Shown one piece after another: positions 1 to 5,036 of a stretch of 5,036 nucleotides of DNA. The notes under the pieces were generated by a model. The model had not been told where the DNA came from. It worked only from the letters and a program-made list of their open reading frames with translations, and searched no databases. The stretch comes from Cyanobacteria bacterium UBA11372 (GTDB lineage Bacteria > Cyanobacteriota > Cyanobacteriia > Cyanobacteriales > Aerosakkonemataceae). The first letter of the stretch is position 1. Every line of letters begins with the position of its first letter. The stretch spans positions 1 through 5,036 of the forward strand of contig DNGG01000661.1 of assembly GCA_003486675.1 (NCBI GenBank), in the 5' to 3' direction. The translations under genes were made by a program, and so were the position numbers.

Positions 1-107
1 CCTGCGCGATGCCGATGCAACCGGACATGATATAACTCGCGATGTAATCTGCAATTTGCGAGGCGGTCTTGAATTGCGGGTTCGGTGAGGCGAAATTGTG
101 CAGTCAT
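1..107 (-). pseudogene. RelE/ParE-like toxin, 5' part, probably frameshifted, cut by window edge
   Basis: The ATG overlaps the terminal TGA of the antitoxin reading frame as ATGA, the usual coupling of antitoxin and toxin genes. The first 14 residues, MTAQFRLTEPAIQD, match the typical N-terminus of RelE/ParE-family toxins, which are ribosome-dependent mRNA interferases or gyrase poisons. The frame then reads RLANCRLHREL, which does not look like the family, while the next frame reads QIADYIAS (positions 58-35), the expected helix of a ParE-type toxin. A one-base insertion in the stretch at 59-65 would explain this: removing one base restores the usual spacing between AIQD and IADYI. The original frame stays open to the window edge, so a coding product is not excluded. 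A second shift beyond the IADYIA motif is possible but cannot be judged here. Family assignment is fairly sure, inactivation less so. Confidence 0.5.
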
Positions 108-373
108 GTGTCTTTTGAACTGTAGCGCGAACGCAAGTTAGCGCGGATTTGTGCGATCGCAGTTGCACCATCTACTACTTCACCACGTTGGGACGCTTAA
201 GAGCCAATAAGTGCGTCCTGTTGGAGTTCTTGTAGTCTTCCTTGGTATATATCTTGCTGTTGTTCAAGCAATTTGATACCTGCAAGTATGACTTCGATCG
301 CGTTATTGTATTTGCCGCTGGTGAGTTGGCGCTGCACAAGGGCTTCGATTTCAGGTGGCAGTACTATTTGCAT
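104..373 (-). pseudogene. ParD-like type II antitoxin interrupted by an in-frame stop
   Basis: The ATG at 373 gives a start MQIVLPPEIEALV, then SGKYNNAIEVILAGIKLLEQ, the ribbon-helix-helix region typical of ParD antitoxins, which bind their own promoter and neutralise a ParE/RelE toxin. Translation stops after 58 residues at TAA (199-197). The same frame continues past it with ASQRGEVVDGATAIAQIR and ends at TGA (106-104), overlapping the toxin start. The family usually reads IGxExxxRGEVVDG here, so the stop most simply replaces a Glu codon (GAA to TAA). The unbroken protein would be about 89 residues, normal for the family. An upstream ATG at 418 would add 15 Pro/Ser-rich residues unlike the family, so the start at 373 is preferred. 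A truncated 58-residue protein could still bind DNA but would lack the C-terminal toxin-binding part. A sequencing error is the main alternative. Confidence 0.7.
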
Positions 374-401
374 AGGGTTGGGCGAGGGGGGTGTTGATTC
401 T

Positions 402-431
402 ATTGTAGGCGATCGCACTTGTATTTTTTAA
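402..431 (-). promoter_or_regulatory. Possible promoter of the ParD-like/toxin pair
   Basis: On the minus strand a -10-like TACAAT (407-402) lies 18 bases after a -35-like TTAAAA (431-426), about 28 bases before the preferred antitoxin ATG. A HIP1 octamer sits in the spacer. The match is moderate and is based on sequence alone. No ribosome binding site is visible before the ATG. Confidence 0.25.
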
Positions 432-438
432 CTAACGT

Positions 439-470
439 GCGATCGCGTAGCGTGCCGTAGGCATATCGCT
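439..470. repeat. HIP1-containing dispersed cyanobacterial repeat
   Basis: The unit begins with GCGATCGC, continues GTAGCGTGCCGTAGGCAT and ends with ATCGC. Outer GCGAT/ATCGC arms and an inner TGCC-GTA-GGCA hairpin give it partial palindromic character. From memory, closely similar units are scattered in intergenic DNA of Nostoc- and Microcoleus-type genomes. It lies between the Hsp70-like gene and the antitoxin remnant. Its function is unknown, and it lacks the T-run of an intrinsic terminator. Confidence 0.6.
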
Positions 471-500
471 CTGTTGACTTAAAATTTTAGACTGTTCAGA

Positions 501-535
501 CAAATCTGCAATCCAAAATCTTCAATCTGCCATCT
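501..535. repeat. Degenerate heptamer short tandem repeat (five units)
   Basis: Five consecutive heptamers follow the pattern xxAATCT: CAAATCT, GCAATCC, AAAATCT, TCAATCT, GCCATCT. The array ends two bases before the stop codon of the Hsp70-like gene, which lies on the other strand. It is a decayed version of the same heptamer that is nearly perfect at 3801-3842. Confidence 0.55.
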
Positions 536-537
536 CC

Positions 538-2466
538 CTATTGAATCAAAATAATTGCCTCTTCCGCCTTAGCGTCCAAAGCATTTTTAAGTTGTTGTCC
601 AACTTTGCCAATCAATTCGTCAAATGCTTCCCGTTGCTGCGTCATGCTTTCTTTCAGGCTCTTTTGCAGATCGGGATTCATTTGTTGGCACATGTCGTCG
701 ATGGCGCGATCGCTCAATGCCATAAACCGTATCCACCCAGGAATATCTATCTTTGTCTTGAGCGCGTCGGTAATTTTCTCTTTGTTTAACCGCACTCCCT
801 CGCCGATAAATGCTGCCCCATAAACCAGAGCAATTGGTAACACAAAATGCCCTGTTAGTAGCAACGCAATCAAGCTGCCAATCGTACCTCCAGCAATAAT
901 TAAACTGACTAAAAATGCGACTGTAACTCCCAGCACATCTTCGGCAAAAGATAGTTGCGGGTTAACAACACCGGCATCAATTCCCCCCTCAAATCGCAAG
1001 CTGCTTTTAGAGATTTGGAACTTTTGACAGATGGGGTCGGTTTCTGCGGCTAAGTCGGGTCGAATCTCGGTATTAAACCAACTAACGCATTGATTATTGA
1101 TGATTTGCTGCGCGCGATCGCTTTTCAACCACTGTAACGCCCGCTGTTCAATTGTGTTTTGCAAATCTGCCAATGTTCTGATTTTGTTGTCTTTCCATTC
1201 TTTTAACCCGGATTTCACCGCATTTTGCAACAAACCGGCGGATAATGGCGGCACCAGCAAGTCAATTAACCCTGGAATATGTTTCGATACAATCTGTTTC
1301 AACTTGGGCGAATCGCACAGGTTGCTCACCTCTTCTTTAAACGCCGCCGCGCGCAATTCCCAGCGTCCAACTCTGGCTAAACCCAGGGCAATGCATCTTT
1401 CTGGTTCCGGATCTGGACGCACTTGGGTATCAGGTTCTGGGAATATTTCCGCACAAACGTCGCGGGTAAATTTCATCCGCGATGCGCCTCCAGTCATTAG
1501 CACAACTTGGGGCACAATTCCTTGGTCTTTTAGTTTTTCTTTGGCTTCGTTTACGGCTTCTCGAAATGATTGCAACCAGCTTTTATTTTCTAATTCCGGT
1601 AGCGGCTGGTTGATAATTTCCTCCATAATCGATTTGTTGACTTGGGGGATAAAGTGAATTTGTGGAGTGATAAATTCAAATCCCCGCGCAAACGTAGCCC
1701 CATCGCTGTAAAGTTGTTCGTTAGAAAAGTAATCTTCTTTAACTCTACGGCATTGAATTTCGCAGCGGAATTTGTGATGGGAATGTTGCTCGAATATTTT
1801 TTCTAGCAACTCTTTCTGTTCGTGGTTGGCTAATGTCCGGGCAAAAATCGCTTTGTCGATCGAGCTTGCGCCTAAAGTGTTACGCCCGAAATCTAGCGGC
1901 ATTTCGTGCAAGCTTTTAACCAAGGTAAAATCTGTGGTGGAAGAGCCAATATCAACGATCAAAACCGTGGAAAGAAGTTCGTTATATCCCAGCTTTCCGC
2001 CTTCCTTGGCTTGCATGAAAGCTGCCCGCGATTCTGGGATAATGCTTAATTTTTTAATCCCGGCTTCTTTGATCAGGGTTTGGTATTCTTGCCGTTCTTC
2101 TGTTGACCATCCAGATGGGCACCCGACGTAATATTGACTGATTTCGCCGCCTTCGATTTGTTTGCTTTCTTTTAAGATGCGGTCGTAGGTTTCGACAAAG
2201 TTGTGGATGGTTTGGCGATATTTTGGCGAGTTGTTAGGTTTTTGTTTGAAACCTATTTGTAGTTGGGTGACGCCTGCTTGGATTAGTGCTTGATCGCCTA
2301 CTAAAATTCCGAGTTCGGGATGGATGCCGATGGCGGTGATTTGGATTTTTTTGTTATTTACTTCTAGCATCTGGGGGGGTTCGATGCTTTCTACTTTGGC
2401 TTTGGCTACGGCGGTTTCGCCGTGTCCTAAATCGAATCCAATTGTTTCTACTACTTGTGTATCCAT
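538..2466 (-). CDS. Hsp70-like ATPase with C-terminal membrane hairpin
   Basis: A 642-residue protein. Residues 1-370 form an Hsp70-type actin-fold ATPase domain: phosphate-1 loop IGFDLGHGET (9-18), YYVGCPSGW (112-120), IPESRAAF (143-150, with E145 at the place of the catalytic Glu of DnaK), phosphate-2 loop VDIGSSTTDF (171-180), adenosine motif VLMTGGASRMKF (322-333) and the domain-closing PDPEPERCIALGLA (351-364). The phosphate-1 loop has HGET in place of the usual TTNS. There is no recognisable interdomain linker or beta substrate-binding domain. Instead come a helical stretch (about 373-485), two hydrophobic segments (about 511-528 and 531-556) separated by very few residues, and a charged helical tail (560-642). 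Both ends are therefore probably cytoplasmic. The gene follows the GrpE-like gene by 81 bases on the same strand, suggesting one transcript. No strong ribosome binding site precedes the ATG. ATPase fold: confident. Cellular role: unknown. Confidence 0.9.
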   Translation of the reverse strand: MDTQVVETIGFDLGHGETAVAKAKVESIEPPQMLEVNNKKIQITAIGIHPELGILVGDQALIQAGVTQLQIGFKQKPNNSPKYRQTIHNFVETYDRILKESKQIEGGEISQYYVGCPSGWSTEERQEYQTLIKEAGIKKLSIIPESRAAFMQAKEGGKLGYNELLSTVLIVDIGSSTTDFTLVKSLHEMPLDFGRNTLGASSIDKAIFARTLANHEQKELLEKIFEQHSHHKFRCEIQCRRVKEDYFSNEQLYSDGATFARGFEFITPQIHFIPQVNKSIMEEIINQPLPELENKSWLQSFREAVNEAKEKLKDQGIVPQVVLMTGGASRMKFTRDVCAEIFPEPDTQVRPDPEPERCIALGLARVGRWELRAAAFKEEVSNLCDSPKLKQIVSKHIPGLIDLLVPPLSAGLLQNAVKSGLKEWKDNKIRTLADLQNTIEQRALQWLKSDRAQQIINNQCVSWFNTEIRPDLAAETDPICQKFQISKSSLRFEGGIDAGVVNPQLSFAEDVLGVTVAFLVSLIIAGGTIGSLIALLLTGHFVLPIALVYGAAFIGEGVRLNKEKITDALKTKIDIPGWIRFMALSDRAIDDMCQQMNPDLQKSLKESMTQQREAFDELIGKVGQQLKNALDAKAEEAIILIQ

Positions 2467-2507
2467 AGTTTATAAGTTAAGAAATTGAGTTAATGAACCG
2501 CTGTAGA

Positions 2508-2539
2508 TGCAGAGGGTGCAGAGGAGGAGAAGAAAGAGA
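2508..2539. repeat. Nonamer direct repeat and purine run between the two operon genes
   Basis: Two adjacent nonamers, TGCAGAGGG (2508-2516) and TGCAGAGGA (2517-2525), lead into an unbroken 20-base purine run (2520-2539) that ends just after the stop codon of the GrpE-like gene. On the transcribed (minus) strand this is a pyrimidine-rich, poorly structured spacer. It is too short for a gene and has no terminator stem. Confidence 0.4.
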
Positions 2540-2547
2540 TTTTGGGT

Positions 2548-3438
2548 TTATTGTGCTGATGTTGGTTCGATGACGCGCCCTCTTCGGAGTAAGCGATCGC
2601 TTTTCAACAATGCCGGAGTTAGGGTAATGTAATCTGTGGTTAAGCCGTCGATACTTGGCTCGAAGTCGAAGTATTCGCGCGGGCTACGTTCGTCTCCTGG
2701 TCGGTAATTCTGGACGCGAATTCCCTGTTCCATTAATATTTGCGGTACGAGTTTGCTGATTTCTAATGCCATTTGCGGGTTGCCTAAAAATGATGCACCC
2801 CAAAGTTTTTGGAGAAAGTCTAGCATTTCTGGCATCTCTTCAATCCCGCTGCCGTTGATGGGTTTTTTAATTTCTGCCAGTGCGACGGCGCGATCGATTG
2901 TGTTTAATGCGTCGGCTAGGTTGTCTAACAGGAATTTGCTGTCTACTTGTACGGGGGGTAGTGCTGGTTGAATCGGTTGGATTTCGGTAGTGTTTTCCTG
3001 GTTACTTTTGTCGAATTTTAAAACAATTTCCAATCCTACTAATACTGCGATTAGCAAAACATCCGTCCAGGCGGCGGGGGTTTCTCTTGTCAGGGAAAAC
3101 GATGTGCTGACGATACCAACCGCGGTGAGTATTTGCAGTCCTTTTAATATCAGCCTGTTGGGGGATGTGGGTTTGATTGGGATAGCGATCGCATCCGCTG
3201 GCGATGATATTGCTGTTTCGTTTGTCGCAGAAATTGCCGTCAGCGACTGTCGCAGCGTATCCAGGAATAATTTGACTAATCTTACCTGGCTAACGCTCAG
3301 TTCTCCAATGTAATTCCTTTCTACATTATCAAGTTGGTTATGCACCAGCCCCACTACTTGTTTCAGGCTTCCTGCTTTGTCAATTTCTGTCTCAAGATTG
3401 TTGCGTTCTTTGTTAAAAAGTGTCAGCAATGTTTTCAT
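2548..3438 (-). CDS. Membrane-anchored GrpE-like protein (putative Hsp70 exchange factor)
   Basis: A 296-residue protein. Residues 1-70 are mostly helical and charged. Two hydrophobic segments (about 98-114 and 124-141) are joined by a short loop, placing both ends on the same, probably cytoplasmic, side. A Pro/Gln-rich linker (about 145-165) follows. The C-terminal part (166-292) shows the order of features of the exchange factor GrpE: FLLDNLADAL (169-178) resembles the GrpE motif LLPVLDNxxRAL; ILMEQGIRVQNYRPGDE (234-250) resembles the GVEVI...GExFDP stretch; and PALLKSDRLLRRGRVIEP (275-292) resembles the final strand GYxLxxRVLRPAxVxV. These are matches by eye to a diverged family, so the function is inferred. 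It lies 81 bases upstream of an Hsp70-like ATPase gene on the same strand, which fits the proposed role. If the GrpE reading is wrong, it is a two-pass membrane protein of unknown function. A GAGGAG ribosome binding site supports the start. Confidence 0.8.
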   Translation of the reverse strand: MKTLLTLFNKERNNLETEIDKAGSLKQVVGLVHNQLDNVERNYIGELSVSQVRLVKLFLDTLRQSLTAISATNETAISSPADAIAIPIKPTSPNRLILKGLQILTAVGIVSTSFSLTRETPAAWTDVLLIAVLVGLEIVLKFDKSNQENTTEIQPIQPALPPVQVDSKFLLDNLADALNTIDRAVALAEIKKPINGSGIEEMPEMLDFLQKLWGASFLGNPQMALEISKLVPQILMEQGIRVQNYRPGDERSPREYFDFEPSIDGLTTDYITLTPALLKSDRLLRRGRVIEPTSAQ

Positions 3439-3441
3439 CGG

Positions 3442-3447
3442 CTCCTC
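3442..3447 (-). promoter_or_regulatory. Ribosome binding site of the GrpE-like gene
   Basis: On the minus strand GAGGAG is followed by CC and G before ATG, giving GAGGAGCCGATG. It is the clearest Shine-Dalgarno sequence in the window and fixes the start at 3438. The other start codons here lack one. Confidence 0.7.
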
Positions 3448-3476
3448 TACCCTTTGATAACTACTCCTTTCGGTGT

Positions 3477-3506
3477 ATTAGATTAAAATACATTTTGATC
3501 GTACAA
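3477..3506 (-). promoter_or_regulatory. Possible promoter of the GrpE-like/Hsp70-like operon
   Basis: On the minus strand TTGTAC (3506-3501) and TCTAAT (3482-3477) are separated by 18 bases. The -10 matches TATAAT at five of six positions, while the -35 is weak. A transcript would have a leader of roughly 30 bases containing the GAGGAG site. The flanks are AT-rich. No heat-shock inverted repeat of the CIRCE type is seen nearby. Confidence 0.25.
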
Positions 3507-3732
3507 TCTCCAATATTCCCAGTTTTAATTTATTTTAAGCAACTCTCCTCAACCGTAGATATCTACTTTAGCAAGTTAATCTCGTTCGATGCAGTGCGTT
3601 CAACCGACTGCTTTTAGTGTGGATTCTATCACTCCGCCGACTCATATCGATTGGCACAGATCGCCTTGCCTTACGGAACTGGTGTTAGCATTTTATACAA
3701 TGGTTTCCGTAGTAAGGATGGCGCGAGGATGT
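3507..3732. other. Intergenic region without a recognisable gene
   Basis: This is the central part of the 411-base gap between divergent genes. Short open frames exist on the plus strand but show no family resemblance, no ribosome binding site and no consistent coding character. The only structure seen is the inverted repeat listed at 3669-3717. A small RNA cannot be excluded from sequence alone. Confidence 0.5.
3669..3717. repeat. Imperfect inverted repeat
   Basis: CCTTACGGAA (3669-3678) faces TTCCG-TAG-TAAGG (3705-3717). All ten bases of the left arm pair with the right arm, with TAG bulged out. The enclosed 26 bases are AT-rich. There is no T-run after the stem, so an intrinsic terminator is unlikely. 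It could be a small RNA stem, a protein-binding site or an end of a decayed mobile element. Confidence 0.35.
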
Positions 3733-3761
3733 TTTAAATTTATATATGTCATCTTTATAGT
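3733..3761 (+). promoter_or_regulatory. Candidate promoter for the gene starting at 3850
   Basis: TTTAAA (3733-3738) and TATAGT (3756-3761) are separated by 17 bases, the optimal spacing. They match the consensus at four and five of six positions. A start near 3768 would leave a leader of about 80 bases that contains the AAAATCT array. Confidence 0.35.
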
Positions 3762-3800
3762 AAAATTGATCGAACCACTTGATGACCTCAAACGCCCAAT

Positions 3801-3842
3801 AAAATCTAAAATCTAAAATCTAAAATCTAAAATCCAAAATTC
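3801..3842. repeat. AAAATCT short tandem repeat
   Basis: Four perfect AAAATCT heptamers (3801-3828) are followed by AAAATCC and AAAATTC. The array ends seven bases before an ATG and takes the place where a ribosome binding site would be expected. Heptamer tandem repeats of this kind are known from filamentous cyanobacteria. Copy number is expected to vary between strains. Confidence 0.8.
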
Positions 3843-3849
3843 CCCCTTC

Positions 3850-4197
3850 ATGAACTACAAAACGGCTCGTAACTTTTTATTAACTCAAGGAACTGCCCTG
3901 CAAACCCAGCACAATCCCAATGACTTGCTCATGATGCTAAAGCAAGGCAAGCCGCCAGTACCCGGTCAAATGTCATCGATATTAGTGGCTCTGAAAATTG
4001 TATTTGATGTGGTGCAACAAGAACCCCATCTCGACCGGGAACTAACGCTGGCATTGCATTTGCTGAGTTATGAAAGCTACAGACTGTACGTAGAAGGACG
4101 TTTTGCAGGTGTGCAATGGCCTCCTTTGTTGGATCAAGATATAGAAAGGATAGCGATCGCTGTCCAAAGTATTTTCGCAGGTACAAAGCAAGGTTAA
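3850..4197 (+). CDS. Conserved-looking small protein of unknown function
   Basis: A 115-residue soluble protein with no signal peptide or membrane segment. It starts MNYKTARNFLLTQGTAL, has a middle section GKPPVPGQMSSILVALKIVF (34-53) and ends with a helical stretch around DIERIAIAVQSIF. The overall pattern is helical, with a conserved-looking PPxPGQ turn and a WPPLLDQDIERIA segment. I believe similar proteins occur widely in cyanobacteria, but I cannot assign a function. The ATG at 3850 is the only sensible start. It is preceded by CCCCCTTC rather than a ribosome binding site, and by the AAAATCT array. The DinB-family gene follows on the same strand within about 35 bases, so the two may be cotranscribed. 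A HIP1 octamer lies within the gene at 4153-4160. Confidence 0.8.
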   Translation: MNYKTARNFLLTQGTALQTQHNPNDLLMMLKQGKPPVPGQMSSILVALKIVFDVVQQEPHLDRELTLALHLLSYESYRLYVEGRFAGVQWPPLLDQDIERIAIAVQSIFAGTKQG

Positions 4198-4231
4198 GCT
4201 AAACCAATAAGTGAATTCGATCGCTTCTACT

Positions 4232-4723
4232 ATGTTGACAACTTACTTCCAAATGCTCGCTCGGTACAATACGTTGGCAAACCGCAGGCTTTACGGAGTT
4301 TGCGCTAGGCTTTCAGATGAGGAGCGCAAGCAGACTCGACCGGCTTTTTTTAAGAGCATTCACGGCACGCTTAACCATATTATCGTTTGCGATCGCGTCT
4401 GGATGGGGCGGTTCGAGGGGCAACAAATCGACTCGCCCCAAAACGACGAAATCCTCCACGGTGACTTCGACCAGCTTTGGGGGGCGCGCATCGAAGAAGA
4501 CGATCGAATTGAAAAGTTTTTCTCTTCTATAACCGATGAATTCCTCAGCGGTAAAATCAAGTACCGCGATATGCAAGGTAGAACTCATAACGATCCGGTT
4601 ACGTTGTTAGTCGCACACTTTTTCAACAAACAAACTCACCATCGGGGACAAATTCACGATTTGTTAATGCAAACTGAAGTTGCCCCGCCAATTTTAGACC
4701 TACACCGCATTTTCCGACCTTAA
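4232..4723 (+). CDS. DinB-family four-helix protein, with a metal-ligand His replaced by Lys
   Basis: A 163-residue protein. The N-terminus YFQMLARYNTLANRRLY, the segment SIHGTLNHIIVCDRVW (42-57) and the C-terminal NKQTHHRGQIHDLL (132-145) are hallmarks of the DinB family, four-helix-bundle proteins that usually bind a divalent metal through three histidines. H49 and H137 correspond to two of these ligands. The third is normally the His of the NHxTHHRGQ motif, but here it is K133 (AAA, 4628-4630). The neighbouring H129 or H136 might compensate; otherwise metal binding is weakened or lost. Members include putative thiol-dependent transferases; the substrate here is unknown. This is not the DNA polymerase IV also named DinB. 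The ATG at 4232 is preferred because the family begins close to YFQ. A GTG at 4211 would add seven residues. Neither has a clear ribosome binding site. Confidence 0.85.
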   Translation: MLTTYFQMLARYNTLANRRLYGVCARLSDEERKQTRPAFFKSIHGTLNHIIVCDRVWMGRFEGQQIDSPQNDEILHGDFDQLWGARIEEDDRIEKFFSSITDEFLSGKIKYRDMQGRTHNDPVTLLVAHFFNKQTHHRGQIHDLLMQTEVAPPILDLHRIFRP

Positions 4724-4727
4724 TTTA

Positions 4728-5036
4728 TTATCGGCTGCGGAGTTCAGTTTGGATTTTTTCTAAATCTTCCTTCAGCAGAATCGTCATTCTACCAATGATA
4801 GGTCTACCTTCTCGCGGTTGGGCAACTTCTACCCAGTAGGCAAAGCGCTGTCCTAATCGTAACTCGCCTTGCAATGCTTCAAGTAAGGGTGCATTTCGAC
4901 TCCGAGCCAAGTTAACGAGCGTCTCGTCGGGATAGGCGTAAACAATCCTTGCCTGTTGGAAATCTTGATAAATACCCAATCCGTAAATAATCCGCAAAGT
5001 TTCTTGCAGGCGTTCAGCATTAACGCCATTTACTAA
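4728..5036 (-). CDS. Unrecognised protein, C-terminal 102 residues, 5' end beyond the window
   Basis: The frame is open from the window edge to TAA (4730-4728). The visible part begins LVNGVNAERLQETLRIIYGL and contains QARIVYAYPDETLVNLARS, then RFAYWVEVAQPREGRPIIGR, and ends in a charged helix KEDLEKIQTELRSR. No in-frame ATG is present. A TTG at 4997 could start an 89-residue protein, but sequence of the same character runs on upstream, so a longer gene is more likely. It is mixed alpha/beta in character, with no membrane segment in this part. I do not recognise the family. It converges on the DinB-family gene with a 4-base gap. Confidence 0.7.
   Translation of the reverse strand, partial: LVNGVNAERLQETLRIIYGLGIYQDFQQARIVYAYPDETLVNLARSRNAPLLEALQGELRLGQRFAYWVEVAQPREGRPIIGRMTILLKEDLEKIQTELRSR

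Noticed and set aside
374..418. Longer antitoxin start giving an extra MRSPTIESTPPSPNP
   Set aside because: The extension is Pro/Ser-rich, unlike ParD N-termini, which start directly before the IVLPPE-type strand. It also overlaps the candidate promoter and a HIP1 site.
481..505. Possible terminator of the Hsp70-like gene around AAAATTTT and GACTGTTCAGAC
   Set aside because: The stem GACTG/CAGAC has a mismatch, it is short and GC-poor, and no T-run follows on the minus strand.
1097..1657. 186-residue open frame on the plus strand
   Set aside because: It lies wholly antisense to the Hsp70-like gene, whose motifs are clear, and it shows no family resemblance.
3420..3617. 65-residue open frame on the plus strand
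   Set aside because: It overlaps the start and ribosome binding site of the GrpE-like gene in antisense, and looks like translated AT-rich noncoding DNA.
3589..3816. 75-residue open frame on the plus strand in the intergenic region
   Set aside because: No ribosome binding site and no recognisable domain; it runs across the inverted repeat, the candidate promoter and into the AAAATCT array. Probably chance.
3801..3842. CRISPR-like array
   Set aside because: The units are contiguous 7-base repeats without spacers, so this is a simple tandem repeat.
4313..4588. Minus-strand frames inside the DinB-family gene
   Set aside because: They are antisense to a gene with clear family motifs and have no support of their own.

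Overview
The window looks like chromosomal DNA of a cyanobacterium, probably filamentous. The octamer GCGATCGC (HIP1) occurs nine times in about 5 kb (starts at 153, 409, 439, 706, 1114, 2593, 3185, 4153 and 4389), far above chance. There are also AATCT-type heptamer short tandem repeats and a HIP1-containing dispersed repeat of a kind common in cyanobacterial intergenic DNA. Coding density is moderate. No tRNA, rRNA, CRISPR array or transposase gene is visible.

Left edge (1-418, minus strand): a decayed type II toxin-antitoxin locus. A ParD-like antitoxin reading frame is interrupted by one in-frame TAA, but recognisable family sequence continues after it. It overlaps, by an ATGA junction, the start of a RelE/ParE-like toxin that runs off the window and appears frameshifted. 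Positions 419-537 hold small repeats and no gene.

Centre (538-3438, minus strand): a probable two-gene operon, transcribed from right to left. The first gene (2548-3438) encodes a 296-residue protein with a helical N-terminus, two transmembrane segments and a C-terminal region that resembles the nucleotide exchange factor GrpE. The second gene (538-2466) encodes a 642-residue protein with an Hsp70-type ATPase domain. It lacks the usual substrate-binding domain and instead has a helical region, a hydrophobic hairpin and a helical tail. Together they suggest a membrane-tethered, Hsp70-like ATPase with its own membrane-anchored exchange factor. This is the most interesting part of the window. 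Its substrate is unknown and no J-domain gene is present here.

Positions 3439-3849 form a 411-base region between divergent genes. It holds a good ribosome binding site and a possible promoter for the left operon, an imperfect inverted repeat, a candidate promoter for the right-hand genes and an AAAATCT tandem array just before the next start codon.

Right side: a small conserved-looking protein of unknown function (3850-4197), then a DinB-family protein (about 4232-4723) in which a normally conserved metal-binding histidine appears to be lysine. Converging on it with only a 4-base gap is the C-terminal part of an unrecognised gene (4728-5036, minus strand) that continues beyond the window.
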